Origin: Leptolyngbya sp. FACHB-261
GTDB taxonomy: Bacteria > Cyanobacteriota > Cyanobacteriia > FACHB-261
NCBI RefSeq assembly: GCF_014696065.1
Contig: NZ_JACJPL010000026.1
Coordinates: 248,001-312,000 of the forward strand
Direction: 5' to 3'
Length of the DNA: 64,000 nucleotides
The position numbers and the translations under genes are program-made. The notes under the pieces were generated by a model. The model was not told the origin of the DNA, searched no databases, and saw only the letters and a program-made list of their open reading frames with translations. How positions within the stretch are numbered: position 1 is the stretch's first letter; every line of letters starts with the position of its first letter. This document shows, piece after piece, positions 7,995 to 18,044 of this stretch.

Positions 7995-10900
7995 ATGAAC
8001 AATAATTTTTCATACAAAGTTGGCGGAAGCCTAGCAGAAGATGCTCCTAGTTACGTAATTAGGCAGGCAGATTCTGATCTTTACAACGAATTGAAAGCTG
8101 GGAACTTTTGTTATATCTTTAACTCTCGCCAGATGGGCAAAACTAGCTTGCAAGTCCGCACAATCAAACGACTGCAAGCAGAAGGAATCGCTTGTACTAC
8201 AATTGATATTTCTGGACGCGTTAGTAAAGACATAAACCCGGAACAGTGGTATGCGGGTATTGTTTACACCTTAGCTGCAAGTTTTGAAATAGCTAATCCC
8301 AGTGAATTTATTAGAACGTGGTGGAAAGAGAACTGCGAATTATCGCCTATACAACGTTTAGACGTATTTATTGAAAAGTTCTTGCTAGAAAAAATTCAAA
8401 GTAAGATAGTCATTTTTATTGACGAGATTGATAGTATTTTAAGCTTGCAGTTTAAAGGTGACGATTTTTTTGCCTGGATTAGAAGTTGCTATGAAAAACG
8501 TAATCTTAATAGCGAGTTCAATAGAATCACTTTTGTCCTTCTTGGCGTAGCAACACCTAGTGATTTAATCGCAGATAAAGTACGAACACCCTTTAATATT
8601 GGCTGTGCAGTCCAACTCGATGGTTTTCAAATCCAGGAAACTTTCCCTTTAGCATCAGGCCTAAAAGGAATTGAAAATCCACAAGCTATTTTGCAAGAAG
8701 TTTTGGCATGGACTGGGGGACAACCCTTACTTACACAAAAAGTATGCGATTTGTTAGTAACTCCCCAAAATCTTATCCATTATCACTCGCTAAAAGCAAA
8801 GGGAGAAATTACAGAAGCCGAATGGGTGGAGAATGTTGTCAGACAGCAAATCATCGAAAACTGGGAGTCACAAGACGAACCCCCCCATTTAAGAACCATC
8901 AAAGATAGAATCTTGATGAGCAGGCATAATACAGGTGCGTTGCTTGGCTTGTATCGGAAAATTTTACAATTAGGACAAATCCCCGCTTCTGATAGCCCAG
9001 AACAAATAGAATTACGGCTATCTGGATTAGTCGTAGAACGACAGGGATACTTAAGAGTTTATAACCGTATTTATGCAACAATTTTTGATTTAAATTGGGT
9101 AGAAAAAGCACTCGCCGATCTAAGGCCTTACTCAGAAGCATTATCAGGCTGGTTTGCTTCAGGCTGTCAAGATAATTCTAGATTGCTGCGTGGTAAAGCA
9201 TTAGAAGATGCAAAAAAATGGATGGCTAATAAAAGCCTGAATCAGCAAGACTACCAGTTTTTAACGGCTAGCCAAGAATTTGAAAAGCAAGAAATAGCTA
9301 CAGCATTATCTCTTCAAGAAGAAGAAAGTCGCATTTTAGCGCTAGCTAATGATACTTTAACCGCAGCCCAGCATCAGGCCAGACGGCAAGTTCGTATTGG
9401 TGGTGGCGTTCTTATTTGTTCTCTTATTGGAGCAGCGATTGCTTTTATATCTGCAACTAATCAGTTACAAGAAGCTCAAGAAGGTACAAGATTAGAACAA
9501 GCAGGAGTAGCAGCCCTACGGCAGTTTGAAACAAAACAAATTGAATCTTTAGTCACAGCGGTAGATGCAGGGCAAAAGTTAAAAAAGCTTGTAAAAGATG
9601 GACGTTCTATAGAAAAATATCCTGCAACAAGTCCAGTTTTAGCTTTGCAAACAATTCTCGATGATATTCATGAAACAAAGCAATTTGTTGCTCATCAAGA
9701 CGATATTACAACGGTGAACTGGAGCCACGATGGCCAGTACATCATCACCGCTTCTAATGATAAAACTGCTCGTGTCTGGAACTTGTCAGGTAAGCTGATA
9801 ACCGACCTAAGAGGACACCAAGAGGGAGTTTTTATTGCTAGCTTTAATCCGGATGATAAACATATTCTCACTGCATCAAATGGTTTAGATAGAACAGTTC
9901 GTATTTGGGATTTTTCTGGGAAGCAATTAGCGATACTTAAACATCAAGAAGATGTAACTGATGCCAGTTTTAGTCCAGATGGAAAACGTGTAATCACTAC
10001 CTCCTTGAAACCGCCTACTGCAACGATTATAAATGGAGAAACTGTGGTTAGTGCCTCTACTGAAAAAAGCGTTCGCGTATGGGATTTGTCTGGCAACTTA
10101 TTGCTGCAACTTAAAAATAGAGTTAATAGTGCCAGTTTTAGCCCGGACAGTAAATATATTCTTACCGCTTCTGATGACAAGACTGCCCGTATTTGGGATA
10201 CATCGGGCAAACTATTGCGAACATTCACAGGACATTCAATGGCCGTTAACAGTGCTAATTGGAGTCCGAATGGGAAATATATTCTAACTAACTCTGATGA
10301 TTCCTATGTTTGGGATCTTTCAGGTAAGCAAATTGCACGATTCAAAGTAGATGATAAGTGGGCAACGACTCAGACTGGTTTTAGTCCCGATAGCCAGCAT
10401 ATCTTTGTAGCAACGCCCCACAAAACTTACATTAGGGATTTATCTGGCAGGCTGATTAGAGAAATAAAAAATGAGAAGGTACTAAATAGTGATGCAGGAT
10501 TTAGTCCAAATGGCAAGAGGTTTTTTACAACTGATGACACTATAAAAGTGTGGGATATAAGAGACGCAGCTGTGAAAACATGGGATCTATCAGGTGATCT
10601 ACTCACCGAACTGACAGGCAATCAAAGGAGCCCCCGCTGGAGTCCCGATGGTAGATATATTGTCACTTTTGGACAAGATCGAATGGTTCGTATCTGGGAC
10701 TTATCTGACAGAACACCAGTAACTATCAAATCAAAAGACGGTGTTATGGGAGCAAGCTGGAGTCCCGATGGTAAATATATTGTTACCCCAACTCAGGAAT
10801 CCGTACTGATTTGGGATAGTTATGGTAAGCAGTTGGCAAGATTTCAAGGACATTCAGATCTTGTTAGTAGTGCTAATTTTAGTCCAGATGGAAAACTAAT

Positions 10901-11801
10901 TGTCACAGCCTCAAGTGATAAAACTGCTCGTGTCTGGAATACATCCGGAGAACAGTTGTTATTGCTTCCTGAACATGAAAATGGAATAGAATATGCTGCT
11001 TTTAGTCCAAACGGCAAGTATATTCTAACGACGACCTATGGTGACAGTAATAGCAAAACTAGAATTTGGTCGAAGTCGGGCAAGTTATTAACTACATTCA
11101 AAGCTAGAGGAATTAATTGGAGTCCTAATAGCAAATATATTATGGCTACGTTTGATTATGACGGCAAAAACTACTCTAGCTTGTGGAGCATTTCGGGTGA
11201 AAAAATAGTAGATTTTAAAGGAAGTAAAAATAGCTATCTTGGTGCCAGCTTCAGCCGAGATGGAGAGCATATTGTTACGACTGACGGAGATACGTTATCC
11301 ATTTGGAATACATCTGGTCAAAAAATATCAGAATTTAAAGCGAACCAAGAGATTTATAGCCCTAGCTTTAGTCCAGATGGAAAACTAATTATTACTACTT
11401 CCCCAGATAACAGGGTGATCATTTGGGATACTTCCGGCAGACAATTGGTTGAAATACCTCATCAAGATATGGTTGCGCTTGCTAAATTTAGTCCAGATGG
11501 GAAGCGTATTGTCACGACTTCAGGCGATAAAGTTTTTCGGATTTGGGATATATCAGGTAAGCTACTAGCACAATTTAAGCATTCATCTGTATTTACATCA
11601 CCAGTAAATTTCAGCCCAGATGGAAAATATATTCTTGCGCAGATAGCTGGTCAATTCTCTCATAATAATGAGGTGCTGATTTGGCCTGTTGACGAATTAG
11701 ATGGGTTACTGGCACGAGGCTGCCACTGGCTAAAAGATTACCTGGACACTCAACCTCAAGTACGAGAAAGATTAAAAGTTTGTCGCGCAGGATCTCTATA
11801 G
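7995..11801 (+). CDS. AAA-like (AAA_35) ATPase with C-terminal WD40 propellers
   Basis: A 1268-residue protein. Residues about 10-330 form the AAA-like ATPase: Walker A FNSRQMGKTSLQ with Lys49, and Walker B IVIFIDEIDSIL. A linker follows with the family signature WFASGCQDNSRLLRG. One transmembrane helix lies at about 468-488 (GGGVLICSLIGAAIAFISA). From about residue 565 to the end there are roughly 15-16 WD40-type repeats with the pattern FSPDGKYILTAS...VWDLSGKLL, enough for two propellers. The layout suggests a membrane-anchored STAND-type protein with its ATPase on the cytoplasmic side and a large repeat sensor. Proteins of this design are frequent in filamentous cyanobacteria; targets are unknown. 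The gene is AT-rich. The repeats are degenerate at DNA level, so recent tandem expansion is not evident. Confidence 0.9.
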   Translation: MNNNFSYKVGGSLAEDAPSYVIRQADSDLYNELKAGNFCYIFNSRQMGKTSLQVRTIKRLQAEGIACTTIDISGRVSKDINPEQWYAGIVYTLAASFEIANPSEFIRTWWKENCELSPIQRLDVFIEKFLLEKIQSKIVIFIDEIDSILSLQFKGDDFFAWIRSCYEKRNLNSEFNRITFVLLGVATPSDLIADKVRTPFNIGCAVQLDGFQIQETFPLASGLKGIENPQAILQEVLAWTGGQPLLTQKVCDLLVTPQNLIHYHSLKAKGEITEAEWVENVVRQQIIENWESQDEPPHLRTIKDRILMSRHNTGALLGLYRKILQLGQIPASDSPEQIELRLSGLVVERQGYLRVYNRIYATIFDLNWVEKALADLRPYSEALSGWFASGCQDNSRLLRGKALEDAKKWMANKSLNQQDYQFLTASQEFEKQEIATALSLQEEESRILALANDTLTAAQHQARRQVRIGGGVLICSLIGAAIAFISATNQLQEAQEGTRLEQAGVAALRQFETKQIESLVTAVDAGQKLKKLVKDGRSIEKYPATSPVLALQTILDDIHETKQFVAHQDDITTVNWSHDGQYIITASNDKTARVWNLSGKLITDLRGHQEGVFIASFNPDDKHILTASNGLDRTVRIWDFSGKQLAILKHQEDVTDASFSPDGKRVITTSLKPPTATIINGETVVSASTEKSVRVWDLSGNLLLQLKNRVNSASFSPDSKYILTASDDKTARIWDTSGKLLRTFTGHSMAVNSANWSPNGKYILTNSDDSYVWDLSGKQIARFKVDDKWATTQTGFSPDSQHIFVATPHKTYIRDLSGRLIREIKNEKVLNSDAGFSPNGKRFFTTDDTIKVWDIRDAAVKTWDLSGDLLTELTGNQRSPRWSPDGRYIVTFGQDRMVRIWDLSDRTPVTIKSKDGVMGASWSPDGKYIVTPTQESVLIWDSYGKQLARFQGHSDLVSSANFSPDGKLIVTASSDKTARVWNTSGEQLLLLPEHENGIEYAAFSPNGKYILTTTYGDSNSKTRIWSKSGKLLTTFKARGINWSPNSKYIMATFDYDGKNYSSLWSISGEKIVDFKGSKNSYLGASFSRDGEHIVTTDGDTLSIWNTSGQKISEFKANQEIYSPSFSPDGKLIITTSPDNRVIIWDTSGRQLVEIPHQDMVALAKFSPDGKRIVTTSGDKVFRIWDISGKLLAQFKHSSVFTSPVNFSPDGKYILAQIAGQFSHNNEVLIWPVDELDGLLARGCHWLKDYLDTQPQVRERLKVCRAGSL

Positions 11802-11803
11802 TC

Positions 11804-12015
11804 ACTTTATGTCGTACATGGCTCGACGTTGACGCTCCCAGCCTTTGCCCTGTCTTAGTTAGTATACCTGTCGGCCCTGACTTACCAACCCCACTTTCTC
11901 GGCCAGGACTTGCGCCCCTTGAGCATCTCCTAGGCTTCTGAGGCGTACCAACAGCGCACCGATCTGAGCCCGAAAACACCCAAAAATGCTCCAAAACTTG
12001 GAGGAGTGTCGGTTC
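11804..12015 (-). pseudogene. Decayed gene fragment beside tRNA-Thr
   Basis: On the minus strand one frame reads a protein-like stretch: FWSIFGCFRAQIGALLV, then RLRSLGDAQGAQVLAEKVG and LVSQGRQVY, a TAA stop, and in the same frame LRQGKGWERQRRAMYDIK before a second stop. There is no plausible start codon, and the frame is interrupted. It looks like the remnant of a gene tail, but I cannot identify the family. A longer open frame through the same DNA runs antisense into the WD40 gene and has poor composition. Its position between the accessory region and a tRNA gene fits debris from an integration or deletion event. Confidence 0.3.
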
Positions 12016-12080
12016 AGTCTGATGCTTCACGCCCTTGCCTGAAACGATAGAAACCTTATCCTAAGCAGGTTTTACTCAAA

Positions 12081-12151
12081 GCCGATGGTGGGATTTGAAC
12101 CCACGACCGCTCGATTACGAATCGAGTGCTCTACCACTGAGCCACATCGGC
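12081..12151 (-). tRNA. tRNA-Thr (anticodon CGU)
   Basis: A 71-nt cloverleaf on the minus strand. The acceptor stem pairs GCCGATG with CATCGGC, the D-arm is GCTC...GAGC, the anticodon stem CTCGA/TCGAG closes the loop TTCGTAA with anticodon CGT, and the T-arm is GTGGG TTCAAAT CCCAC. No CCA is encoded. It reads ACG codons. The 3' end of the tRNA faces the accessory region at 1-12,080, the side on which tRNA-targeting integrative elements usually insert. Confidence 0.95.
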
Positions 12152-12209
12152 ACTCTACGTATAGTAAGTGTTTTGGGGGCACTGAAGCAACTGCCCCTCA
12201 GGTTGCCCC

Positions 12210-13073
12210 TCACCTTTCAGACACGGCGTTTCGCATTAGGGTCAGCAGTCCTTCCCAGAGCGTGCGAGTTAGCGGGCCTGGGCATTTGGGCAGCGGGTAG
12301 TCGTCGATTTGAGCGACGGGCATCAGCAGGCGCACGGAGGAGCTGAGAAATGCCTCTTCTGCTGTCCAGAGGTCCTCTGGCCTCAGCTCAGTTTCCTCAT
12401 GAGGGATGCCCTGCTCGCGCAGCACTTGCAAGAGAAAGTGACGGGTGATGCCATGCAGAATGCCAGCTTCCACAGTTGGCGTACGCACCACACCCTGACT
12501 CACCAGCCAGAGATTGCTGGTAGTCGCTTCAGTCAGTTCACCCCTGGTATTGAGCAACAGCGCATCGTCAGCCCCACTCTGCTGAGCTTCGAGTAAGGCC
12601 AAGATGTTGTTGAGGTAGTTGCCCGTTTTAGCCGCTGGATTAAGGGCCAGACGATCAACCCGTTGGCGTGGTACAAGCCGCAGATGGATTCCCTGCGCAG
12701 GCAAGACAGCTTCAGGGCTGATCGGTCGCACAACAATGATCAGACTAGGCTGAAGCTTAGCGCCAGGGAGTAAACTAATTTCCTCCTCAGCCCCACGCGT
12801 GACCACGATGCGCACGTAGGATTCAGGGTTAGCAGCCTGTTCTAGGGTCCGGGCTACTTCTGTACCAATGTGGTCGTCGCTCCAGGGGACATCGAGATAT
12901 AGATAGGCGGCTGACTGACGCAGACGGTCGAGATGCTCTTGGAGGCCAAAGGGTTTACCAGCTAGGGTGCGTACCACCTCATAAACGCTGTCCCCATAAA
13001 GAAAACCCCGATCCAGGACAGACACCGTTGCTGTGGGGCTGATGACCCCATCCTGATTGACCAGCAAACCCAC
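12210..13073 (-). CDS. Class IV (PLP) aminotransferase, BCAT/ADC-lyase-like
   Basis: A 287-residue fold-type IV PLP enzyme starting at GTG 13073 with GGGGAT upstream. The N-terminal signature VSVLDRGFLYGDSVYEVVRT is typical; the PLP-binding lysine lies in AAKTGNYLNNILAL (about K149), and ALLLNTRGELTEATTSNLW is the conserved cofactor-phosphate segment. Members transaminate branched-chain or D-amino acids (IlvE, Dat) or act as 4-amino-4-deoxychorismate lyase (PabC) in folate synthesis. The sequence does not decide which; the length and EVVRT motif fit the generic class annotated simply as aminotransferase class IV. It is flanked by tRNA-Thr and a divergent oxygenase gene and seems to be monocistronic. 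Location is cytosolic. Confidence 0.9.
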   Translation of the reverse strand: MGLLVNQDGVISPTATVSVLDRGFLYGDSVYEVVRTLAGKPFGLQEHLDRLRQSAAYLYLDVPWSDDHIGTEVARTLEQAANPESYVRIVVTRGAEEEISLLPGAKLQPSLIIVVRPISPEAVLPAQGIHLRLVPRQRVDRLALNPAAKTGNYLNNILALLEAQQSGADDALLLNTRGELTEATTSNLWLVSQGVVRTPTVEAGILHGITRHFLLQVLREQGIPHEETELRPEDLWTAEEAFLSSSVRLLMPVAQIDDYPLPKCPGPLTRTLWEGLLTLMRNAVSER

Positions 13074-13171
13074 TGCAGATCCCCGTTAACGCTCAGCTGA
13101 TTAGATTATGAGTAGGCCCGCTCTTGCCCACCTCATTAGATTATGGGTATTCCTGCTAGCTCCAACGCACC

Positions 13172-14110
13172 ATGACCGCTCAAACCATCCCCGTTCTGAA
13201 TTTGCAAGCTTTCAAGGCCGGTAGTGACAGCCGAGCCCACTTCGTGACAGCCCTAGGCGAGGCTTTGCGAGACACCGGCTTCTTTGCAGTGACTCAGCAT
13301 GGAGTTAACTCGGAGCTGATTCGCTCGGCCTATCAAGCGGCTCAAGCCTTCTTTGAGTTGCCAGAAGTTGTCAAGCGAAAATACGAGCGGCCCGAACTAA
13401 ACGGTCAGAGAGGGTTTACTCGCTTTGGGCGAGAACATGCCAAAGATCACCCTGTCCCCGACCTTAAAGAGTTCTGGCACGTGGGTCGAGAGGATTCTAC
13501 GGTTTATCCAGCTAACCTCTGGCCTAACGAGATATCGACCTTCCAGGTGACCTTGAGTGAACTCTACCGTCAACTGGAGGGCTGTGCCCAAGCCCTGCTT
13601 GCTGCTTGTTCGCTCTACTTAGAGGAATCCCAGAACTTCTTGCCAGCCTTGGCTGAGGAGGGAAACAGCATTTTGCGCATCATTCACTATCCGTCCATTC
13701 CTCCAGATGCCCATCCTTTGAGCCTGCGGGCTGCTCCGCATGAGGACATTAATCTGCTCACCCTGCTTTGTGAGGCAACAGAAGAGGGTCTAGAACTTCT
13801 GCAACGAGATGGCAGTTGGCTGGCGATTCCGGCGCTACCGGGTCAAATTATTGTGGATGCTGGCGACATGTTGCAGCAGCTGACTAATGGTTTGCTCAAA
13901 AGCACGACTCACCGGGTTACAAATCCGACTGGGCTGCGGGAACGACGCTTTTCAATGCCGTTTTTTATCCACCCTCGTCCTGAAGTAGATTTGACGCCTC
14001 TACCTCAATGTGTTGCTGCCACCGGAGGTCAGGCAAAGTTCCCTCAGATCACGGCAGGTCAATATCTAGAAAAACGGTTACGGGAGATTGGCTTGGCTCC
14101 TCAGATCTAA
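13172..14110 (+). CDS. 2-oxoglutarate/Fe(II) oxygenase, isopenicillin N synthase family
   Basis: A 312-residue non-heme iron dioxygenase. The N-terminal DIOX_N domain starts with IPVLNLQAF and contains DTGFFAVTQHGV. The iron facial triad is visible as H190 and D192 in APHEDINLLTLL and H247 in STTHRVTNP, and the 2OG-binding Arg-x-Ser is in RERRFSMPFF. The family hydroxylates or desaturates small molecules using 2-oxoglutarate and O2; bacterial members include isopenicillin N synthase and ethylene-forming enzyme, but substrate cannot be inferred here. No biosynthetic cluster surrounds it, so it is likely a stand-alone enzyme. It is divergent from the class IV aminotransferase with about 100 bases between the starts. 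Confidence 0.9.
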   Translation: MTAQTIPVLNLQAFKAGSDSRAHFVTALGEALRDTGFFAVTQHGVNSELIRSAYQAAQAFFELPEVVKRKYERPELNGQRGFTRFGREHAKDHPVPDLKEFWHVGREDSTVYPANLWPNEISTFQVTLSELYRQLEGCAQALLAACSLYLEESQNFLPALAEEGNSILRIIHYPSIPPDAHPLSLRAAPHEDINLLTLLCEATEEGLELLQRDGSWLAIPALPGQIIVDAGDMLQQLTNGLLKSTTHRVTNPTGLRERRFSMPFFIHPRPEVDLTPLPQCVAATGGQAKFPQITAGQYLEKRLREIGLAPQI

Positions 14111-14420
14111 GCTTGCACTAGGTATAGGGCCTTGGCTGAAAATATGAATCTAGAAGTAGAATAGAGCTAGGGTTCTAATCCAAAAAATGGCTAGATAGAA
14201 GCCAAAAAATGCCTTAATTTAGACTGCTAATCAAACACTCAATTGAATGCTTAAATCAGCACAATTCGTTCTTCAAAATGTCTTGAAAAGACAACCTAGA
14301 AAAAACGGCACATTCGTGGCTTAGAATCGCGCAAGACAACCACACAACTGCTGGCTGAACAGCGATAATAGAGATAGGAATTCAGAACTGTACCCCTCTC
14401 GCTCCCCCGAGTGCCAGTCT
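14111..14420. other. Intergenic region before uvrB; nothing recognised
   Basis: This 310-base AT-rich stretch must contain the uvrB promoter. The nonamer AAGACAACC occurs twice, about 45 bases apart (near 14,289 and 14,333). I see no ORF with good coding features, no strong hairpin and no convincing LexA-like dyad. Confidence 0.5.
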
Positions 14421-16424
14421 ATGACCTCTTTCAAGATTCAGGCTCCCTTTGAACCTACGGGCGATCAGCCCAAGGCGATCAAGCAGTTGGTCGGCGACCT
14501 GCGCCAGGGTCATCGTTTCCAGACATTGCTGGGAGCGACAGGCACAGGCAAAACGTTTACGATCGCCAGCACGATTGCGCAGGTTGGACGCCCGGCGTTG
14601 GTGCTAGCTCATAACAAAACTTTGGCCGCTCAGCTGTGCAACGAGTTGCGGGAGTTCTTTCCAGAAAATGCGGTCGAATATTTCATTAGTTATTACGACT
14701 ACTACCAACCCGAAGCTTACATCCCAGTCACCGATACCTACATCGAAAAAACAGCCTCGATCAACGACGAGATCGACATGTTGCGCCACTCGGCTACCCG
14801 TTCATTGTTTGAACGCCGAGATGTGATTGTTGTTGCCTCAATTAGCTGCATTTATGGTCTAGGGATTCCAGAAGAGTATCTCAAGGCATCGATTCCATTG
14901 CGCGTGGGTGAAACGGTAGATCAGCGCGAGATCCTACGCAACCTCGCCAATGTGCAGTATGAACGCAATGACATTGACCTCACAAGAGGACGTTTCCGAG
15001 TTAAAGGTGACGTGCTGGAAATTGGTCCAGCTTATGAAGATCGCATCATCCGGGTCGAATTCTTTGGTGATGAAATTGATGCAATTCGCTATATTGACCC
15101 AGTCAGCGGATCGACCTTGCAAAGTGTTGAGGGGCTGAACATTTACCCCGCTCGTCACTTTGTGACGCCTGAAGATCGCTTGCAGGAAGCCTGCGATGCC
15201 ATTGAAGCTGAGCTGAAAGAACAGCTGGCCTTGTTAGAGAAAGAAGGCAAATTGCTTGAGGCTCAGCGTTTGCAGCAACGCACCCGTTATGACTTGGAGC
15301 TGTTGCGAGAAGTCGGTTTTTGCAATGGCGTTGAAAACTACTCTCGTCATTTGGCTGGACGGGTTGCAGGTGAACCACCGGAATGTTTAGTAGACTACTT
15401 CCCCGATGATTGGTTGCTAATCGTCGATGAATCTCACGTGACAGTGCCTCAAATTCGAGGCATGTATAACGGCGACCAAGCTCGCAAAAAAGTTCTAATC
15501 GACCACGGTTTTCGTTTGCCTAGTGCTGCTGATAACCGCCCGCTCAAATCCGATGAGTTCTGGTCAAAAGTCAAGCAGTGTATCTTTGTATCAGCCACAC
15601 CCGGCGATTGGGAAGTTGGAATCTCAGAAGGGCGAATTGCTGAGCAAATTATTCGGCCTACTGGTGTAGTTGATCCAGAGATTTTTGTGCGTCCTACGGA
15701 AGGCCAAATTGATGATTTGCTAGGCGAAGTCAGAGAACGGGTTGATCGACAGGAGCGGGTGTTGATTACCACGCTGACAAAGCGGATGGCGGAAGACTTA
15801 ACCGAATACTTCCAGGAGCGAGGGGTTCGGGTACGTTATTTGCACTCAGAAATCAATTCGATTGAGCGTATTGAGATTCTGCAAGATCTACGGGACGGAA
15901 AATTCGATGTGCTGGTTGGGGTCAACTTGCTGCGCGAAGGATTAGATCTGCCAGAAGTTTCTCTGGTGGCTATTTTAGATGCGGACAAGGAAGGCTTTCT
16001 ACGAGCGACTCGTTCGCTCATTCAAACCATTGGGCGAGCGGCTCGTCATGTGCGTGGTCAGGCCATTATGTATGCCGATAACCTGACCGATAGCATGATC
16101 AAAACTATTGAAGAAACGGAGCGGCGTCGGGCGATTCAGCTCAAGTACAACGAAGAACACGGCATCACTCCCCAGCCAATTATCCGACGCGCTGGCAACG
16201 CAATTCTGTCCTTCTTAGAAGTGTCCCGTCGGCTCAGCAGCCAGGAGCTAGAGACGGCCTACGAGCAGCGTGATGAAATCCCATTAGAGGACATTCCGGA
16301 ATTGATTAAGCAGTTGGAAGCGCAGATGAAAGAAAGTTCCAAGAACTTAGAGTTTGAAGAGGCCGCCAAATACCGCGACCGAATTAAGCACTTGCGCGAT
16401 AAGCTCCTAGGACACCGGTCCTAG
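14421..16424 (+). CDS. uvrB: UvrABC excinuclease subunit B
   Basis: A 667-residue protein, full length for UvrB. Helicase motif I is [12 protein letters not shown] (about residues 37-48). The beta-hairpin region that clamps damaged DNA is seen as [12 protein letters not shown], and other motifs are [19 protein letters not shown] and [16 protein letters not shown]. The C-terminal UvrB/UvrC motif is [20 protein letters not shown]. UvrB receives damaged DNA from UvrA, unwinds locally, and loads UvrC for dual incision in nucleotide-excision repair. The gene stands alone and ends before a strong terminator; a DASH cryptochrome follows on the same strand. Confidence 0.98.
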   Translation: MTSFKIQAPFEPTGDQPKAIKQLVGDLRQGHRFQTLLGATGTGKTFTIASTIAQVGRPALVLAHNKTLAAQLCNELREFFPENAVEYFISYYDYYQPEAYIPVTDTYIEKTASINDEIDMLRHSATRSLFERRDVIVVASISCIYGLGIPEEYLKASIPLRVGETVDQREILRNLANVQYERNDIDLTRGRFRVKGDVLEIGPAYEDRIIRVEFFGDEIDAIRYIDPVSGSTLQSVEGLNIYPARHFVTPEDRLQEACDAIEAELKEQLALLEKEGKLLEAQRLQQRTRYDLELLREVGFCNGVENYSRHLAGRVAGEPPECLVDYFPDDWLLIVDESHVTVPQIRGMYNGDQARKKVLIDHGFRLPSAADNRPLKSDEFWSKVKQCIFVSATPGDWEVGISEGRIAEQIIRPTGVVDPEIFVRPTEGQIDDLLGEVRERVDRQERVLITTLTKRMAEDLTEYFQERGVRVRYLHSEINSIERIEILQDLRDGKFDVLVGVNLLREGLDLPEVSLVAILDADKEGFLRATRSLIQTIGRAARHVRGQAIMYADNLTDSMIKTIEETERRRAIQLKYNEEHGITPQPIIRRAGNAILSFLEVSRRLSSQELETAYEQRDEIPLEDIPELIKQLEAQMKESSKNLEFEEAAKYRDRIKHLRDKLLGHRS

Positions 16425-16438
16425 TCTGGCCAGGTATG

Positions 16439-16501
16439 AAAACCGCCTGGGACCCTGTTTTTCTATAGGTTTTCTATAGATAATGGTTACAGGCGGTTTT
16501 T
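16439..16501 (+). terminator. Rho-independent terminator after uvrB
   Basis: Arms AAAACCGCCTG (16439-16449) and CAGGCGGTTTT (16490-16500), then another T. The loop holds a second small stem TCTATAG/CTATAGA. The flanking A and T runs make it potentially bidirectional. Confidence 0.8.
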
Positions 16502-16580
16502 ATATCTAAGCCACACTTTTAAGCCACACTGGTATATTAAAAACATTTAAGCTAATCTCAGCGAAATTGGAACAGCGGCG

Positions 16581-18044
16581 GTGACCCAAAAGCGAATTAT
16601 TATCTGGTATCGCAACGATCTGCGGTTGCATGATCATGAGCCCATGTATGTAGCTCTTAAAGCTCAGGCTCAGGTCATTCCTATCTACTGCTTTGACCCT
16701 AGACAGTTCGCCCAAACTTCTTTTGGCTTCGCGAAAACTGGCCCGTTTCGAGCGCAATTTCTCTTGGAAAGCGTTGCTGACTTACGTCAGTCGCTTCAGG
16801 CTTTAGGTAGTGATCTCGTTGTGCGTTGTGCCTTACCTGAAGTTGCGATTCCCCAACTGGCTCAGGAATTAGGAGTTCAAGAGGTTTATGCTCAAGAGGA
16901 GGTCACCTCTGAAGAGATTGCAGTTGACACGGCGCTCAAAGCAGCACTGGAAGCGATTGGCGCTCAGTTGATTTCTTTTTGGGGACATACTCTCTATCAT
17001 CCGGATAATTTACCTTTTAATCTCTATCAACTCCCGGAGATTTTTACCCAGTTTCGCAAGCGGGTGGAAAACTCTGCAACCGTTGATCCAACATTGCCAA
17101 CCCCTAAGCAGCTACTGCCGTTACCCAAGCTTGAAGTTGGACAAATCCCTCAACTCTCGGACTTTGGTTTGGAACCCCCCTTGTTGGATCCAAGAACTGT
17201 AGTGCAGTTCAGAGGTGGAGAAACGCAGGCACAAGCGCGGTTGGATTACTATTTCTGGAAGCAGGATCATTTGCGGGTCTACAAGGAGACGCGAAATGGC
17301 ATGTTAGGAGGCGATTACTCCTCTAAGTTTTCGCCCTGGTTAGCGTTGGGTTGCCTGAGTCCTCGTTATGTGTATGAACATGTCAAAGACTACGAGACAC
17401 AGCGCATCACTAATGACTCAACCTACTGGCTAATTTTCGAATTGTTATGGCGAGATTATTTTCGCTTTATTGCTGCTAAGCATGGGTCTCGCCTGTTTCG
17501 GGCTTCTGGCTTGCGAGGCGTTTCTATTGCCTGGAAGCAAGATTGGGAGCGCTTTGCACTTTGGCAGGAGGGCAAGACTGGCTTTCCCCTAGTTGATGCC
17601 AACATGCGCGAATTAGCTGCCACTGGTTTTATGTCAAACCGAGGCCGTCAAAACGTTGCTAGCTTCCTAACCAAGAACCTGGGTATCGACTGGCGCATGG
17701 GTGCAGAATGGTTTGAGTCACTGCTGCTTGATTACGATGTTTGCAGCAATTGGGCCAATTGGAATTACACTGCTGGTGTGGGTAATGATGCCCGTGGTTT
17801 TCGCTTTTTTAACATCCTGAAGCAGTCTAAGGACTACGATCCACAGGGTGAATATGTGAAGCATTGGTTACCAGAGCTAGCTACTTTACCTGCAGCTAAA
17901 GTCCACGAGCCCTGGAAACTCTTACCAGTGGAGCAGAAGCGCTTCGGTGTGAGATTAGGGGTTGACTATCCCAATCCAATTGTTGATTTGTTCAAATCGG
18001 CTCAAGCCAACGAAAAGATCTACAATGCCGCTTTCTCAAGATGA
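16581..18044 (+). CDS. Cryptochrome DASH / photolyase-family flavoprotein
   Basis: A 487-residue photolyase-family protein starting at GTG 16581. The alpha/beta N-terminal domain begins RIIIWYRNDLRLHDH; GFAKTGPFRAQFLLESVADL is characteristic of the DASH branch. The FAD-binding helical domain carries YKETRNGMLGGDYSSKFSPWL, FELLWRDYFRF, ATGFMSNRGRQNVASFL and DWRMGAEWFESLLLDYDVCSNW. DASH proteins bind FAD and an antenna (usually MTHF) and repair cyclobutane dimers mainly in single-stranded DNA or act in light signalling. The neighbour is uvrB, another UV-repair gene, but a terminator separates them. A classical CPD photolyase is less likely given the DASH-type motifs. Confidence 0.93.
   Translation: MTQKRIIIWYRNDLRLHDHEPMYVALKAQAQVIPIYCFDPRQFAQTSFGFAKTGPFRAQFLLESVADLRQSLQALGSDLVVRCALPEVAIPQLAQELGVQEVYAQEEVTSEEIAVDTALKAALEAIGAQLISFWGHTLYHPDNLPFNLYQLPEIFTQFRKRVENSATVDPTLPTPKQLLPLPKLEVGQIPQLSDFGLEPPLLDPRTVVQFRGGETQAQARLDYYFWKQDHLRVYKETRNGMLGGDYSSKFSPWLALGCLSPRYVYEHVKDYETQRITNDSTYWLIFELLWRDYFRFIAAKHGSRLFRASGLRGVSIAWKQDWERFALWQEGKTGFPLVDANMRELAATGFMSNRGRQNVASFLTKNLGIDWRMGAEWFESLLLDYDVCSNWANWNYTAGVGNDARGFRFFNILKQSKDYDPQGEYVKHWLPELATLPAAKVHEPWKLLPVEQKRFGVRLGVDYPNPIVDLFKSAQANEKIYNAAFSR

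Noticed and set aside
9700-11700. Regular repeat pattern considered as CRISPR or tandem array
   Set aside because: Repeats are protein-level WD40 units of unequal length with diverged DNA; no constant direct repeat with unique spacers exists.
11611-12030. 139-codon minus-strand frame over the end of the WD40 gene
   Set aside because: It runs antisense through conserved WD40 codons; only another frame in 11804-12015 looks protein-like, and that one is interrupted.
12085-12346. Plus-strand frames across the tRNA gene
   Set aside because: They translate the tRNA complement (GFEPTTARL-type text), a well-known false ORF.
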